Shown piece after piece: positions 44,091 through 54,916 of a stretch of 64,000 bases of DNA; the stretch's first letter is position 1, and each line of letters starts with the position of its first letter. This DNA comes from Auricularia sp. M13 (taxonomy: Eukaryota; Basidiomycota; Agaricomycetes; Auriculariales; Auriculariaceae), in NCBI GenBank assembly GCA_037042915.1, contig CM073195.1, forward strand, positions 2,418,001 through 2,482,000. Direction: 5' to 3'. A program made the position numbers and the translations under genes. The notes below the pieces were generated by a model. It was not told the DNA's origin and searched no databases. It saw only the letters and a program-made list of their open reading frames with translations.

Positions 44091-44282
44091 ACCGGAAACT
44101 CAGCAATTAACACAGAGGAATAGCAGGGCCAGGCTAAACCTTGTCGATAATTGGGGTGGGGGTTGGTGGTGGCCACGGTGCCCTCGGCCAGCGAAGCACC
44201 GTCGGGAACGTGAGACGAGGACAGAGCAGTACCGTGCGGGCCTGCAAAGGCATAAAATCAGTACGGAGCGAGGAGTGCCGAA

Positions 44283-44994
44283 GACGTCGCGAGCACGGAG
44301 TCGTGCTGGCGGCGCCGGCGCTGCGTGGGTGGTGGGGAGAAAGAGCGCGCCGCGCCCGGGCAAGAGCCCGAGCGCGCGGAGAGGACGAGCGCTGCGCCGG
44401 CACCGTCTGCGAGCACGGAGTCGTGCTCGCAGCGCTGGCGCCGTGTGGTGGTGGGGAAAAGAAAAGGAATAAAGTAAGCACGTACATGGAATGTTATTTG
44501 GCACATGAAGCACCGGGGCTTGTCCTGCATTACTCATGAATACTGGTGAGGGGAGGGCAGGGGCGAGCAGTGCGAGCCGTGGGAGGCGGGGAGTTCGCGG
44601 GCAGAACGAACAGGCCAGCGCCGGTGCCTCATGAAGCCGGCGCTGGCTCTTGCTGAACGTCTGCGAAACGGCGCCAGCACCGCTGACGAGCACGGAGTCA
44701 TGTTCGTAAAAAGAAGGGGCAGTGCCCGGGCAAAAGCCCGAGCGTGAGAAGGACGAGTAGCGGGCAGGAGAGCCGCCGCTGGCGCCATGAGCACGCACGG
44801 AATCATGCGCGCGACGTCAGCAGCGGCGGCGGCGATGGAAGGACGGGGACGCACTCGGGCAAGTGCCCGAGCGCGAAGAAAGGCGGCCGTGGCGCAACGA
44901 AGAGCAGCGCCCGGGCAGGAGCCCGAGCGCGACGAGAAGGTGGCCAGCCGCTGCTGGCGCCATGTGCGCGCACGGAGTCGTGCGCGCGGCGTGG
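44283..44994. repeat. GC-rich array of two alternating hairpin modules
   Basis: Module X is a palindrome with a GAGT loop: GAGCACG/CGTGCTC at 44291 and 44411, a weaker copy at 44688, and GCGCGCACG/CGTGCGCGC at 44965-44986. Module Y is CGGGC-4 nt-GCCCG at 44357, 44727, 44854 and 44911. A third piece GCTGGCGCC precedes X. Stem sequences differ between X copies yet still pair, so base pairing seems kept. No coding role is supported in spite of long open frames, which result from high GC content. Confidence 0.6.
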
Positions 44995-46484
44995 CCAAAG
45001 AGGAAGACACCATGGCGAAGGACGTACTGCAAGTCGTCTTCACGAGTGAAGGAAAGTAGCACAGAGCCAGAGCCCTGCTGTATGATGCGAGTAAGGGGGC
45101 CCAACCACATGGGAGGGGCAGCCCAGGCAAACCGGTGGGCAGTAAACTCCTCCACCTCGGCCTGCAACTCCTGCGACGTCGGCAGGGGCTGGCCAAGGTC
45201 AGGAGGCACAACATCAGAGACAACAGCCTTGAACCAAAGTCTGTCACGAGCAGCACCAGAAAAGGCGGCCTCCTGGGGCAGGAAGGCAGAGGCGATGAGA
45301 GCGCTGTGGGGCTCCAAGTCAGCAGCAGTGAGACCTGGAAGCGCAAAGACAACAACGTTGCCTGAGCGAGTCAGGCCAACACCACTCACCCCAAGCCTGG
45401 GATGAGGTGCAGCAGGAGGGGAGACACCAGCGAGGGCGGTGTTGATGGCAGAGCGGGCGGCGGCGGCGTTCTTGACAGCGAGGCGAACAGCAGCACTGGG
45501 CTTGACCATGAGGATCAGGCGGCGAGCGTCGTGGCGAGTAAGAGGAGTAGCTGAGGCTGGCACGCGGGGCACAGCGGGTGGTGGTGGAGCTGAATTGGCA
45601 GCGCGAGCAGCGTAGGAGTCCTTGGCAGGACGAGCAGAAGCAGCAGCAGCAGGCTGGGCAGCTGGGGCAGACGAGGTTGCAGCAGCAGAAGCACACCCAA
45701 GGGTGCACTGAAGGGAGGCTACCATGGCAGAGAGCTTCTTAAGCTCCTCCTGCTGTGCAAGAAGCAGCTGGGAGGTGGAGGATTGCACCACAGAGCGGCA
45801 AAAGTCCTCAACTGCAGCTCCAGCAGCACTAGGAAAGCGGTCCTTGCGATCATAGATCACCTTGACCATGTCCAGGCAGTAGGTCAGGAAGGAAATAATG
45901 TCCCTAGCCTTCTTGGAGGTCACAGGCTTGGCATCCAGTTCAGCAGCAAGTGTATCAGGGTCCAGAGCATCAGAGTCATTCTGTGGCTCCATATCCTGGT
46001 CCTGGTCAGGAGCAACTGGCTGAGAGGGCAGAGCATCCCTAGGGGCACCCACAGCCGGAGTATCAGGCAGATTGAAGCTGAAGGTAGCCTGCCAGGCAGC
46101 AGGGGCAGGAGGAGAGGGTCCGGAAGTATCCGGAGCGGAGTTTGAAACCGATGAACGCGCGGCCTCCTGAGGCAGCAGCTCACCAGGGCTCAACCAGGCA
46201 CTCTGGGAGCTAGCCCTTTCGGGTGGGAGGTGCTGGGAGGTGGTGGAGGGAATAGGACTGCTTTTCCTGGACTTTTTAGGCCCAGAAATGCGCCCAGGAG
46301 GTGGTGCAGACCCAGCAGAACCTGCAAGTTGCCCAGGACTAGCCAGGGCATCTACAGGCCGCTTAAGGGGGGCAAGGGAGGGGGGAGTGGTCCTAGAGGG
46401 AGGGCCAAGGCCAGAGGTGGGGCCAGGGGCAGTGGTGGGGGCTGGAGTGGCCAAGGCAGTGGAGCACCCAAGGGCAAGCCCCAC
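44995..46484 (-). pseudogene. LINE-A ORF1 without zinc knuckles
   Basis: It matches the ORF1 at 36979-38957 from GPTSGLGPPSRTT to RHGVFLFGHA, with a different central acidic part (DQDQDMEPQNDSDALDPDTL instead of DSEDDYEGFD). The variable middle shows at least two LINE-A subfamilies. After FGHA the frame runs into the hairpin-rich insert and has no meaning there. Confidence 0.75.
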
Positions 46485-46652
46485 TGGGGAGCCATGAGCA
46501 GACTGGAGCCACTCTTTGGAGGGCCAGGGGGACCCCCTGGGCCCCTAAGAGGGCCAGTAGGACGAGAGGTAGAGGACAGAGTGTGCCAGAGGTAGACTGA
46601 CTCTGACCAGGTGGTGGTAAGAGTCCAAGAAGCTTTTCAGAGGTCGTGGGGG

Positions 46653-47033
46653 GAAAGCAAGCGCCAGTGCCAAGATTTTACAAAGCGGAGCATCACGACG
46701 ATCACGAGGGCTTGCTTCTGCTCAGGCACTGGCCGCCCCAGTATGAGCGTTGGTACTACATAACCACAAAATAAAATGTATAAGAAAGCGGCCTATGAAT
46801 ACAGAATTACTGCACAAAGTTAGTACCCAAGAACTGAGTAGGGAGGGCATGTACTTGCTATGAATGGCTTCCATACCTATGCTCACAGTGCACCGACTTG
46901 CCTACGACCTGCAACGCCCTATGCCACTGAATAGCACCTGTTGAACATTGGCAGGTTGAGCTTGACATTGCCGTGCAGCATCAAGTCAAAGACGCGCGCA
47001 TCTGCATCGCACGATGATTACAAACAACACCAA
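46653..47033. other. Unassigned spacer, probably upstream part of the Plavaka element
   Basis: It continues the sequence beyond the LINE-A target duplication, so it was once joined to the zinc-finger exon at 43210. No gene, terminal repeat or promoter is clear. Confidence 0.4.
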
Positions 47034-47616
47034 CCTGAGCTCTTGCCAGCAAGGTCTGCTGCACTTCCCAGCCAGCGTGGCCTGGTGGCCCAGTCAAACT
47101 TGTGAGTGTTGAACTCAACAATGTCTGAGAGGAGGTCTTGCCCAGTAGGCAGTCCCTCAATGTCATGAACTCGAGTCGAGACACCATTGACTAGCACCTG
47201 GTGCCAAGGCTCATCGCGAGACGCCTTGATGAATGAGCCAGAGTCTGGCACGATGGCAGACGCAATTGCATCTCCATGTTCAACCAGATCTGCTGAAGTC
47301 AGTCCATCTGCCGCAACCACCACAATGTTGCCAGAGGCGGTGGTGTCCACACTTGTGACACGAAGTGGGAGCTTGGCAGGCGACTTGCTCTTGTGAGGAG
47401 CAAGCGCAGTGTTCACTGCGGCGCGCAAGCGGCTCGCATTGTTGCGCACATGAGCAGTGAGCTCAGGGGTGGCACGGACGCTCAGGATGAGACGATCTGG
47501 GTGGTGGCGCGCACGACCATTGGTAGGAGGTGGCTTTGGCACCGCACTGGGACGGGCAGGCACCACAGTGCCTTTGGCAGCTGGCTGAGCAGCATGCGAC
47601 ACATAGGAGCGGCCAG
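47034..47616 (-). mobile_element. LINE-B ORF1 middle fragment
   Basis: The minus frame reads HAAQPAAKGTVVPARPSAVP, ARHHPDRLILSVRATPELTA, VTSVDTTASGNIVVVAADGL up to LAGKSSG. It covers the conserved middle of ORF1, aligned with LINE-A (LILMVKPS..., SGNVVVFALPG). It is truncated on both sides and lies beside a LINE-B 3' end. Confidence 0.75.
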
Positions 47617-48146
47617 GGGGGGGGGAGAGAGAGAGAGAGAGAAATTCTTGAATTTTAGACAGCTTCAGCAGGCTACAAATACAGAACCAAGAAGCTGTGG
47701 TCTGTACAAAGTACATTCCAATGGGTCAACATGGGGCAGGCAAGGGGGGGTTGTAACAGGGGTGTAGAGGGATCTAGTGCAAACTGGTGTGGATTCTGGG
47801 TGTAACAAAGTTGTGAGCGCAGTTTTAGGGCATGGGGGTATAGGGGCATGGGGGCATAGAATAAAATAAAAGATACAAACATACCATAACTTCATGTGCT
47901 GATGAGGCACATGAAGTGACCAGCTCGCCAATAAGCAAGCAGATGTTAGCAAGTAGGCAGCTGCATGTGGCCCTTTAGGGCCACTATGAGTGTATCTCTT
48001 GAGACACTCAAGAAGAGTATCTTAGAGACAGATAGAGGGTAGAGGGCAGAGTCTGGATGGGTGGGGCTGTAGCCTACAGACAAAGGCACACTGCAACATG
48101 GTCAAAGCCATGTGGAGCTACGGCGCAGCTCATGGTCCTCCCAACC

Positions 48147-48566
48147 CTAAGGGTCCTGCGGCGGTGGTCCACCAGCTTTGGTGAACGCACCCGACGAGTG
48201 AATGAATTTGGCCAAGGCAGAGATGCCCTTGCGCGTACTGAGTAGTGCATGCGTCCCAAGCAAGTCAGGCTTGAAGGAGGCAAAGTGGTGATAGTGGTCG
48301 TCATGGCGCTCGCAATCTTTAAGGATGTGATCGCGTGTCTGCAAGTGGTGTCCACAAGGGCAAGTCACATCTTCAGTGGGAACATGGCGCTGATAGTACT
48401 CGCCCATGAACGCATGTCCAAGGCGACACTGCATGACCAGTCCATAAAGACGGCGAGGCAGCTCACCACAGTGAGGTGGAGGGTGCCTCTTGGGTGGCCC
48501 ATAGGCTGCCCTGGCATACAAACCCCGAGGAGGTGACTCAGCCCACTCCTCTACCCAAGTCTCCAT
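48147..48566 (-). pseudogene. LINE-B ORF2 C-terminal end
   Basis: It encodes WIEEWAESPPRGLYARAAYG-like sequence, then HVPTEDVTCPCGHHLQTRDH with the Cys/His cluster, and ends like copy 2 at 12393. The RNase H part upstream is separated by the MITE. Confidence 0.75.
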
Positions 48567-48591
48567 GACACGCTCCTTGGCACGTCTTTTG

Positions 48592-49045
48592 CTGTAAGTG
48601 ACTGTCCCCCACTATTCCACGTGTAATTCCACCTCAAAAATAAAAGTTGTCAGAAATGAAGTGTAACACCTAAATATGAAAAGTTTCTCAGGTGGAATAG
48701 GTGGAATTCCACGTGGAGATTCCGGCACTTTATTCCACCTAGTTCCACCTATTCCACGTGGAGTAAACACAAATAGTGCCATGGCATGCGCATTGAGGTT
48801 AGGTTAGTTTAGGTTAGGTTAGGAGTTAGGTTAGGTTAGGTTGGGAAACGTTTTCTTCCCAAATTCCACGTGGAATGCAGACTGATTGAGTTATAACACA
48901 GGCATCAGTGTTCGGTTAGGTTAGGTTAGTGTGGGGATGGGTTAGGGGTTAGGTTAGGTTAACTTAGGTTAGGTCAAATTTTCTTAATTTGGAGGTCACT
49001 CCACCTAGAATTCCACCTGGAAACGTGGGGGAGAGTAAGGTTCTC
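48592..49045. mobile_element. MITE with TTAGG repeats, copy 1 (8-bp target duplication)
   Basis: It begins CTGTAAGTGACTGTCCCCCA and ends with GGGGGAGAGTAAGGTTCTC; the ends match inverted around ACTSTCCCCCAC. Flanks GTCTTTTG at 48584-48591 and 49046-49053 are an exact 8-bp duplication; the empty site is seen in LINE-B copy 2 near 12830. The interior has GGAATTCCACxTGG-type subterminal palindromes and several GGTTA/TTAGG arrays (48800-48980). An 8-bp duplication fits hAT or KDZ superfamilies; there is no transposase. Confidence 0.85.
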
Positions 49046-49166
49046 GTCTTTTGAGGTGGGACACAGTGGCCCATGAGGGACCTTGCATGCGAGCTGCCTC
49101 CTTGGCTAACTCATCTGCACGCTCATTGCCCCTTATGCCAATATGGCTGGGGACCCAAGAGATGGT

Positions 49167-51414
49167 CAAAGCTTCTTGGACTCTTACCACCACCTGGTCA
49201 GAGTCAGTCTACCTCTGGCACACTCTGTCCTCTACATCTCATCCTACTGGCCCTCCTAGGGGCCCAGGGGGTCCCCCTGGCCCTCCAAAGAGTGGCTCCA
49301 GCCTGCTCATGGCTCCCCAGTGGGGCATGTCCTTGGGTGCTCCAGCCCAACCTGCCCTGGCCACTCCAGCCCCCACCACTGCCCCTGGCCCCACCTCTGG
49401 CCCTGGCCCTCCCTCTAGGACCACTCCTCCCTCCCTTGCCCCCCTTAAGCGGCCTGTAGATGCCCTGGCTAGTCCTGGGCAACTTGCAGGTTCTGCTGGG
49501 TCTGCACCACCTCCTGGGCGCATTTCTGGGCCTAAAAAGTCCAGGAAAAGCGGTCCTATTCCCTCCACCACCTCCCAGCACCTCCCACCCGAAAGGGCTA
49601 GCTCCCAGAGTGCCTGGTTGAGCCCTGGTGAGGTGCTGCCTCAGGAGGCTGCGCGTTCATCAGTTTCAAACTCCGCTCTGGATACTTCCGGACCCCCTCC
49701 TCCTGCCCCTGCACCACCACAGGCTCATTTCTCCTCCTCTGGCGTCGATATTTCGGCTCTGGGTGCCCCTCGGGGTGCCCTGGACACTCAGCCAGTTGCT
49801 TCTGATCAGGACATGGCCTCAGACTCTGAGGATGATTATGAAGGATTTGACCTTGCTGCCTTTGCTGCTAATTGGGCCTCTGCACCCCTGACTCCTCGTG
49901 ACCTCAGGAACTCTGTCACGCTGGTCAATGAGCTTCTGGGCATGCTAAAGTTGCTCCTTGATTGCAGGGAGTGTATTCCACGGGCTGCTTCCATCATCAA
50001 GGACTTCTGCCACTCTGTTGTGCTGTCCTCCACCACTAGGCTGCTTCTTGCTTAGCAGGAGGAGCTTGGGAAGCTCTCTGCTATGGTAGCCTTGCTTAAG
50101 GACGCCCCTGGAGGTGTGCCTGCTGCTGCAACTTCATCTGCACCACCTGCTCCTGCTCGTCCTGCCAAGGACTCCTATGCTGCTCGCGCTGCCAAGTCAG
50201 CTCCACCACCACCTGCTGTGCCCCGCGTGCCAGCCCCAGCTACCCCTCTTGCCTGCCACGACGCTCGCCGCCTGATCCTCATGGTCAAGCCCAGTGCCTC
50301 TGTTCGCCTCGCTGTCAAGAACGCTGCTGCCGCTCGCTCTGCCATCAACACCACACTCACCAGCGTCTCCCCTCCTGCTGCACCTCATCCCAGGCTTGGG
50401 GTGAGTGGTGTTGGCCTGACTCGCTCAGGCAACGTTGTTGTCTTTGCGCTTCCAGGTCTCACTGCTGCCGACTTGGAGCCCCACAGCGCTCTCATCGCCT
50501 CTGCCTTCCTGCCCCAGGAGGCCGCCTTTTCTGGTGCTGCTCGTGACAGCCTTTGGTTCAAGGCCGTTGTCTCCAATGTTGTGCCTCCTGACCTTGGCCA
50601 ACCCCTGCCGACGTCGCAGGAGTTGCAGGCCGAGGTGGAGGAGTTTACTGCCCACCAGTTTGCCTGGGCTGCCCCTCCCATGTGGTTGGGACCCCCTACT
50701 CGCATCATCCAGCAGGGCTCTGGCTCTGTGCTACTTTCCTTCACTCGTGAAGACGACTTGCAGTACGTCCTTCGCCATGGTGTCTTCCTCCTTGGCCACG
50801 CTATGCGTGCTCGTCGCTTCCACGACTCTGGTCGTGCTAGCCCCTGCTTTAACTGCTGCAGTCTGGAGCACACTGCTTGTGCCTGCACCCAGGCCCCTCG
50901 CTGTGGTCTGTGTTCTCAGAGTCATTTGACTTCTGAGCACGGCTGCAGTGAGTGCGACTTTTTCGCTGACGTCCATGATGGTCTTGCACACTGTGCACAT
51001 ACTGTCTTGCGCTGCCCCCACTGTGCTGGGTCCCACGCGATGTGCGACTCAGCTTTCCGCGTCTGGACTCGCCATGCTGGTGGTCCCAGGAGAACTACGA
51101 GGACATCTGGTGGTGGTCAGATGGCCACTGCCATGGATGTGACTTGATTTGCTTTTCCCCCTGAGTGCATGTTTTGTTTTATGGTCTCTATGCCCCTATA
51201 CCCCCCCTCCCCTATGCTTGCTGTGAACCTCTTGTAGACCCCCTGAATTCACACCTGTGTGCACTTGATCCCTCTTCAACCCTGTTTAGACCTTCCCCCT
51301 GCTCGCCCCCTATTCACCATTTGGATGTGTCTTCTGTGCACTCCACAGCGTCTTGGCTCTGTATTTGTGGCCTGCTTACGCTGTCTAAAAATGAAGAATA
51401 TCTCTCTCTCTCTC
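49167..51414 (+). mobile_element. LINE-A copy a3, full length
   Basis: The 5' end AGCTTCTTGGACTCTTACC is at 49168, ORF1 runs to 51147 and the 3' tail to (TC)n at about 51414. The left flank is LINE-B RNase H (minus) and the right flank LINE-B ORF1 (plus), so flanks do not match and rearrangement followed insertion. No ORF2 lies between the ORF1 stop and the tail. Confidence 0.85.
49213..51147 (+). pseudogene. LINE-A ORF1 with one premature stop
   Basis: Same domain order as 36979-38957: Pro/Gly-rich N-terminus, GPKKSRKSGP, DSEDDYEGFDL, conserved middle, QELQAEVEEFTAHQFAW and three zinc knuckles. A TAG at 50053-50055 replaces a glutamine codon (CAG in the other copies); apart from it the frame is open. 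It is otherwise almost identical to copy a1, so this copy is young. Confidence 0.8.
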
Positions 51415-52100
51415 TGGCTCATTCATCAAGGCGTCTCGCGACGAGTCTTGGCACCAGGTGCCAGTCAATGGTGTCTCGACTCGAGTTCATGACATTGAGG
51501 GACTGCCTACTGGGCAAGACCTCCTCTCAGACATTGTTGAGTTCAACACTCACAAGTTTGACTGGGCCACCATGCCACGCTGGCTGGGAAGTGCAGCAGA
51601 CCTTGCTGGCAAGAGCTCAGGTTCTGTCATTCTGGCATTCCTGAGTGAGGCAGACGCTCGCTATGCAGTTAGTGTCTTTGGACGCCTCTGCTCAGTTCGC
51701 TACTTTGAGGATATGCCTCGCATGCGCACCTGTGACAGGTGTTGCAGCCTTGACCACACTGCTCGCATTTGCAACAAGCCCATGCGCTGTGGAGTCTGCA
51801 GTGCCAGCACCCACACCACTGCCAACCACACTTGTGAGCAGATGGAGTGCGAGTTCTGCAGCCCTGCACATGCACCTGGAACTCACTGCGAGCACACTCA
51901 GCTCAAGTGCCCTCACTGTGGCGGGGCACATGTTGTGCGCGACTCCCAGTGCAAGATCTGGTAGCGGCGTTGCATGGCGCTGCACAAGCCCAGACATGAT
52001 GCACCCAAGGCTGCAACTGCGCCCAAGCTGTGCCGCACCAGGAGCAGAGTTGCACTTGGCCCCAAGGCCAATGTGTCTGGCAGAAATGCCGTCCCTCTGT
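51415..52100 (+). mobile_element. LINE-B ORF1 C-terminal fragment
   Basis: It covers FIKASRDESWHQVPVNGVST to the zinc knuckles (CDRCCSLDHTARIC, CGVCSASTHTTANHTC, CPHCGGAHVVRDSQC) and part of the basic tail, with a TAG at 51962 and a 12-bp loss at 51670. It ends at about 52100, where host sequence upstream of the MYND gene begins. Confidence 0.78.
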
Positions 52101-52365
52101 GTGTCGGAGGTCGATGAGGTCCGGCATGCTCCCCCGTTCGATGCCTGCATTACTGACTCATCAGCACAGGCGACTCCAGCAGCTGTACTATAGAAAAGAA
52201 AGGCGACAAAGAAACACAAAAATAATCTATGGTATAATCACTCCTTCTCCCACGTCCCAGGCTCTGACTGCTAATTCAAGGAAGCCCACCAGAACCAGCC
52301 TGCAGTGCGATCTCGTCTTGAACAAGACTGAGTCTTTGTCGATCAACAAACGATGTACGGCATAT

Positions 52366-52412
52366 ACACATATATATATATACATGTGTGTGTGTGTGTG
52401 TGCGCGCATGTG
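52366..52412 (+). repeat. TA/TG microsatellite upstream of the MYND gene
   Basis: Alternating (TA)n then (TG)n then (GC)-rich purine-pyrimidine repeats at 52368-52412, able to form Z-DNA. The rest of 52101-52470 shows no gene and presumably holds the promoter. Confidence 0.65.
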
Positions 52413-52470
52413 TGTGTTGCTTCTGCGCCTTGCAAGAGCCCAAAGACGCCCCTGGGAAAGCACACCCCCA

Positions 52471-53927
52471 ATGGATCTCCATAGGATCGTCGACCGTGGA
52501 GTGCTTGCCTTCCCGCCTGACCGTGGCTTGCAACTCGCCAATGCGTATACCATGCAGCTGGACGATGCTACAGCACTCCGCGCGTGCCCAATCTGCATAC
52601 AGGCGTTCTCGGCTATGCTCAAGGACGAGGTCAACATTCCCGCAGTCGAGATGATGCTCAGCTCTCGCCATGCATTCTGGGCTGCTTGTGCGAAGGTGGC
52701 TTCCGTGCCTGGCGCCACCGGGGACCTATCAGCACTGCGCTCTCGCCTCGCTCTCAACGCAGCATCTTGTGTCCAGCCTGGTCACACAAAGCAAAGCCTG
52801 ACCTGGGACCCCGTTGCATGCCTCATGGATGCCCTTTGCTCCTTTCTCCACTTGGCACTGTACTGCGGGCCCAACGCAAAATATACCAACATCTTCCAAA
52901 AGGGAGCATGGCCTTGCGTTCCAGGCAACGTGATGCCCAATGGCATCAGGCCTTATGTCTGCTGGGCCTGCACGATCTCCACGTGCAGCGGGCTGGATCT
53001 CGTTCTGCGCCGGATGCTCTGTGCCCGGCTGGAGGTCATCGACACACTGCGCCAATTCCCTGCCCGCGACTGCATTGTCGTGACTGTTGTTCTGGCCCTA
53101 TGCAACTGGGAAATGCTCAACACCAGCTTCCCGTCGCACGTGGTGCCCTTTCTTGTTCATGATGTTGGGCTCGGAAGACCTTCGTCTCAACAGGCTGGAG
53201 GGATCAAATACGATGCCTGCATGCTTCTAAATACGATCATCAACGGCCCTGACGCTTGCTTGGACGATTGGCTGGTCATTTCTGCCGGCTATGAACAACT
53301 TCTTTACGATGCCATTGTACCGTACGCAATGAACACGCAGAACAAGATGGTTCAAAGCATCCTGCTGCGTGCCGCCTCAGCCCTTCAGACGGCCAATCCC
53401 CACCTCCAACTCCCCGAGATCGTCAACACATACTGTGCCCAGAACGTGCTCTCCCGGGCTAGCCCGTCTGAGCTGGTGTTCACTCACCTTCGGCTCTGTT
53501 CTACGTCGCTCGTGTACCACGGTTCGGGCTGCACCAATAGGGTCAGTGGTATTGGGAAGCTGCAGCGTTGTGGCGCCTGCATGTTCTCGCTCTACTGCAG
53601 CCAACAGTGCCAGAGAATGTACTGGAAGGCCGCGCCAGTGTCTCACAAGAAGCTGTGCCCCTCGCTGGCCAAAGTTGTGGCATCAAGAGCCGTCAACACC
53701 GGCAAAACCATGGCTGAGTTCTCCTCTGTGTGGGATGAAGGCGTGCTGTTCAATGAAAGCGAGAAGATCGCGCTCATTGAATCCGCGAGCTGCAATAAAC
53801 GCCTCAGGAGCAAGATAAAGGACCATATGGCATTGCTGGTGCGTCCTTTCTTTTTTGATTTTGGCGTGCCTGTGTGTTGAGCTCATTTGAAATCTAGGTT
53901 TCTATGCTCAAGTTCCTGGAGAAGTAG
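52471..53927 (+). CDS. MYND-type zinc-finger protein, 465 aa
   Basis: Exons 52471-53838 and 53898-53927; the intron has GTGCGT..CTAG ends and yields the short end VSMLKFLEK. Chosen start MDLHRIVDRGV at 52471; the open frame upstream is LINE-B-derived. The first 340 residues are helical without known domain. Residues about 350-395 hold a MYND finger: C (GSGCTN), CGAC, YCSQQCQ, H and C (SHKKLC), with the usual W between. MYND fingers bind proline-containing peptides. Mushroom genomes hold many such proteins of unknown function. The gene is intact. Confidence 0.75.
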
Positions 53928-54324
53928 ACGCTCAGATTATAAACTAAGCACCTTGTAGAATTGACAGCATTTGCTAACGTGCAATGAATTGCTGCCCAGG
54001 AGCTATTTTACAGTAGAGCAAGAACTAGCATAAGAACATGGTGCCATATACGCCGGAGGAGAGACCGTTTCGAATGCGTGAATCCGGTCTTCGTGCACCC
54101 CGGCAGCTCGATAAGCGAGTTAGTGACGCACAAAAAAATGGTGCACACCTACCTCTGTGCGTAGTCGCCCACCTCAGCGCTCTGTGCCCACTACTGATGC
54201 ACAGATCTCCCTGCTCATTGGTCTCAGTGCCCAGGACACAAACCACAGGGAGCGTCTGGTCCCTGCTTTTGACGGCACCTGTTTGGTTGCGTTATTTAGG
54301 ATAGTAAAGCGGTGTATAGTTAAG

Positions 54325-54408
54325 ACCTGTTAGTTCACTGGTTAGAATGTGTGATTTCAGTTCAATTGGAACTTCCACGAGGTCGCAGGTCCAACTCATG
54401 CACAGGTC
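54325..54408 (+). tRNA. tRNA-like sequence, possibly a tRNA-derived SINE head
   Basis: GACCTGT (54325-54331) pairs perfectly with ACAGGTC (54399-54405). A D-arm-like GTTC..GAAT and a B box AGGTCCAACTC with a 4-of-5 T stem follow the normal spacing. The anticodon arm is poor and would need an intron of about 12 nt; TTC is a possible anticodon, with low certainty. It could be a degenerate tRNA gene or a SINE promoter. Other parts of 53928-54916 show no gene. Confidence 0.3.
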
Positions 54409-54916
54409 ATAATTTGGTTTTCCAAATTTGACCACTGACAACAAAGGATGACAGCATCTTGAAAAAGGTTTCCATAGAAATTTTTTTCTCGACACCGTTC
54501 TCGCAAATCGCAAGTCTGCTGCGTGTGGAACAGTCAGGCTTTGCCTGCATGTGGTCGCGGAGAAATACGACGGGACAGCGGACATGACACTTGAGACACC
54601 GGTTAATGTTCTTACATAATTGACAACGGCCAAGTGGTTTGCCTACTGAGGTTAGCTGGTGCGCATTTGAGGCGAGGGTTTTCTTCTCCGAGCAAGTGTT
54701 TCTTTATTTTATCGAATCCCAGGCACAGGCCTAGTCACAACATTTCTACTGGTTGAACAGCTTGCGTTTCCAAAGGCCTAGCACGTACTGAATATGAGGC
54801 TGGGGGAGTCTTCAGACATTTTGTCTCATTGCATAAAACGCACAGGTTCGCAGCAGAGTGCTTTTGCTGGCGCTGGAAAGAAATGATGTTGCCACTAGAA
54901 CCGTGTCAAGTACAAA

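Larger units (their letters stand above)
43227..46636 (-). mobile_element. LINE-A copy a2, with internal replacement, 16-bp target duplication
   Basis: The 3' tail is at 43227-43482 and the 5' end at 46636 (AGCTTCTTGGACTC on the minus strand). The direct repeat TCAGAGGTCGTGGGGG at 43211-43226 and 46637-46652 is the target-site duplication. So LINE-A inserted in the upstream part of the Plavaka element. ORF1 is present from 46484 to about 44995; about 1.5 kb of foreign DNA (43483-44994) replaces the zinc-knuckle end. Confidence 0.85.
47617..49166 (-). mobile_element. LINE-B 3' end with RNase H and a MITE insertion
   Basis: The tail starts at 47630-47640 with (GA)n; the 3'-UTR extends to 48146; ORF2 end and RNase H lie at 48147-48583 and 49054-49166, split by the MITE at 48592-49045. 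The tail carries the compensated stem-loop (see findings). It is cut at 49166 by LINE-A copy a3. Confidence 0.8.

Noticed and set aside
44534-45355. Long open frames in 43950-45400 as genes
   Set aside because: They are caused by high GC content of the hairpin array and by the antisense of LINE-A ORF1; no domain or codon pattern supports them.
52030-52470. The upstream extension of the MYND gene to 52030 (616 codons)
   Set aside because: The first part is LINE-B ORF1 in another frame and the next part is a TA/TG microsatellite; the ATG at 52471 gives a normal protein.
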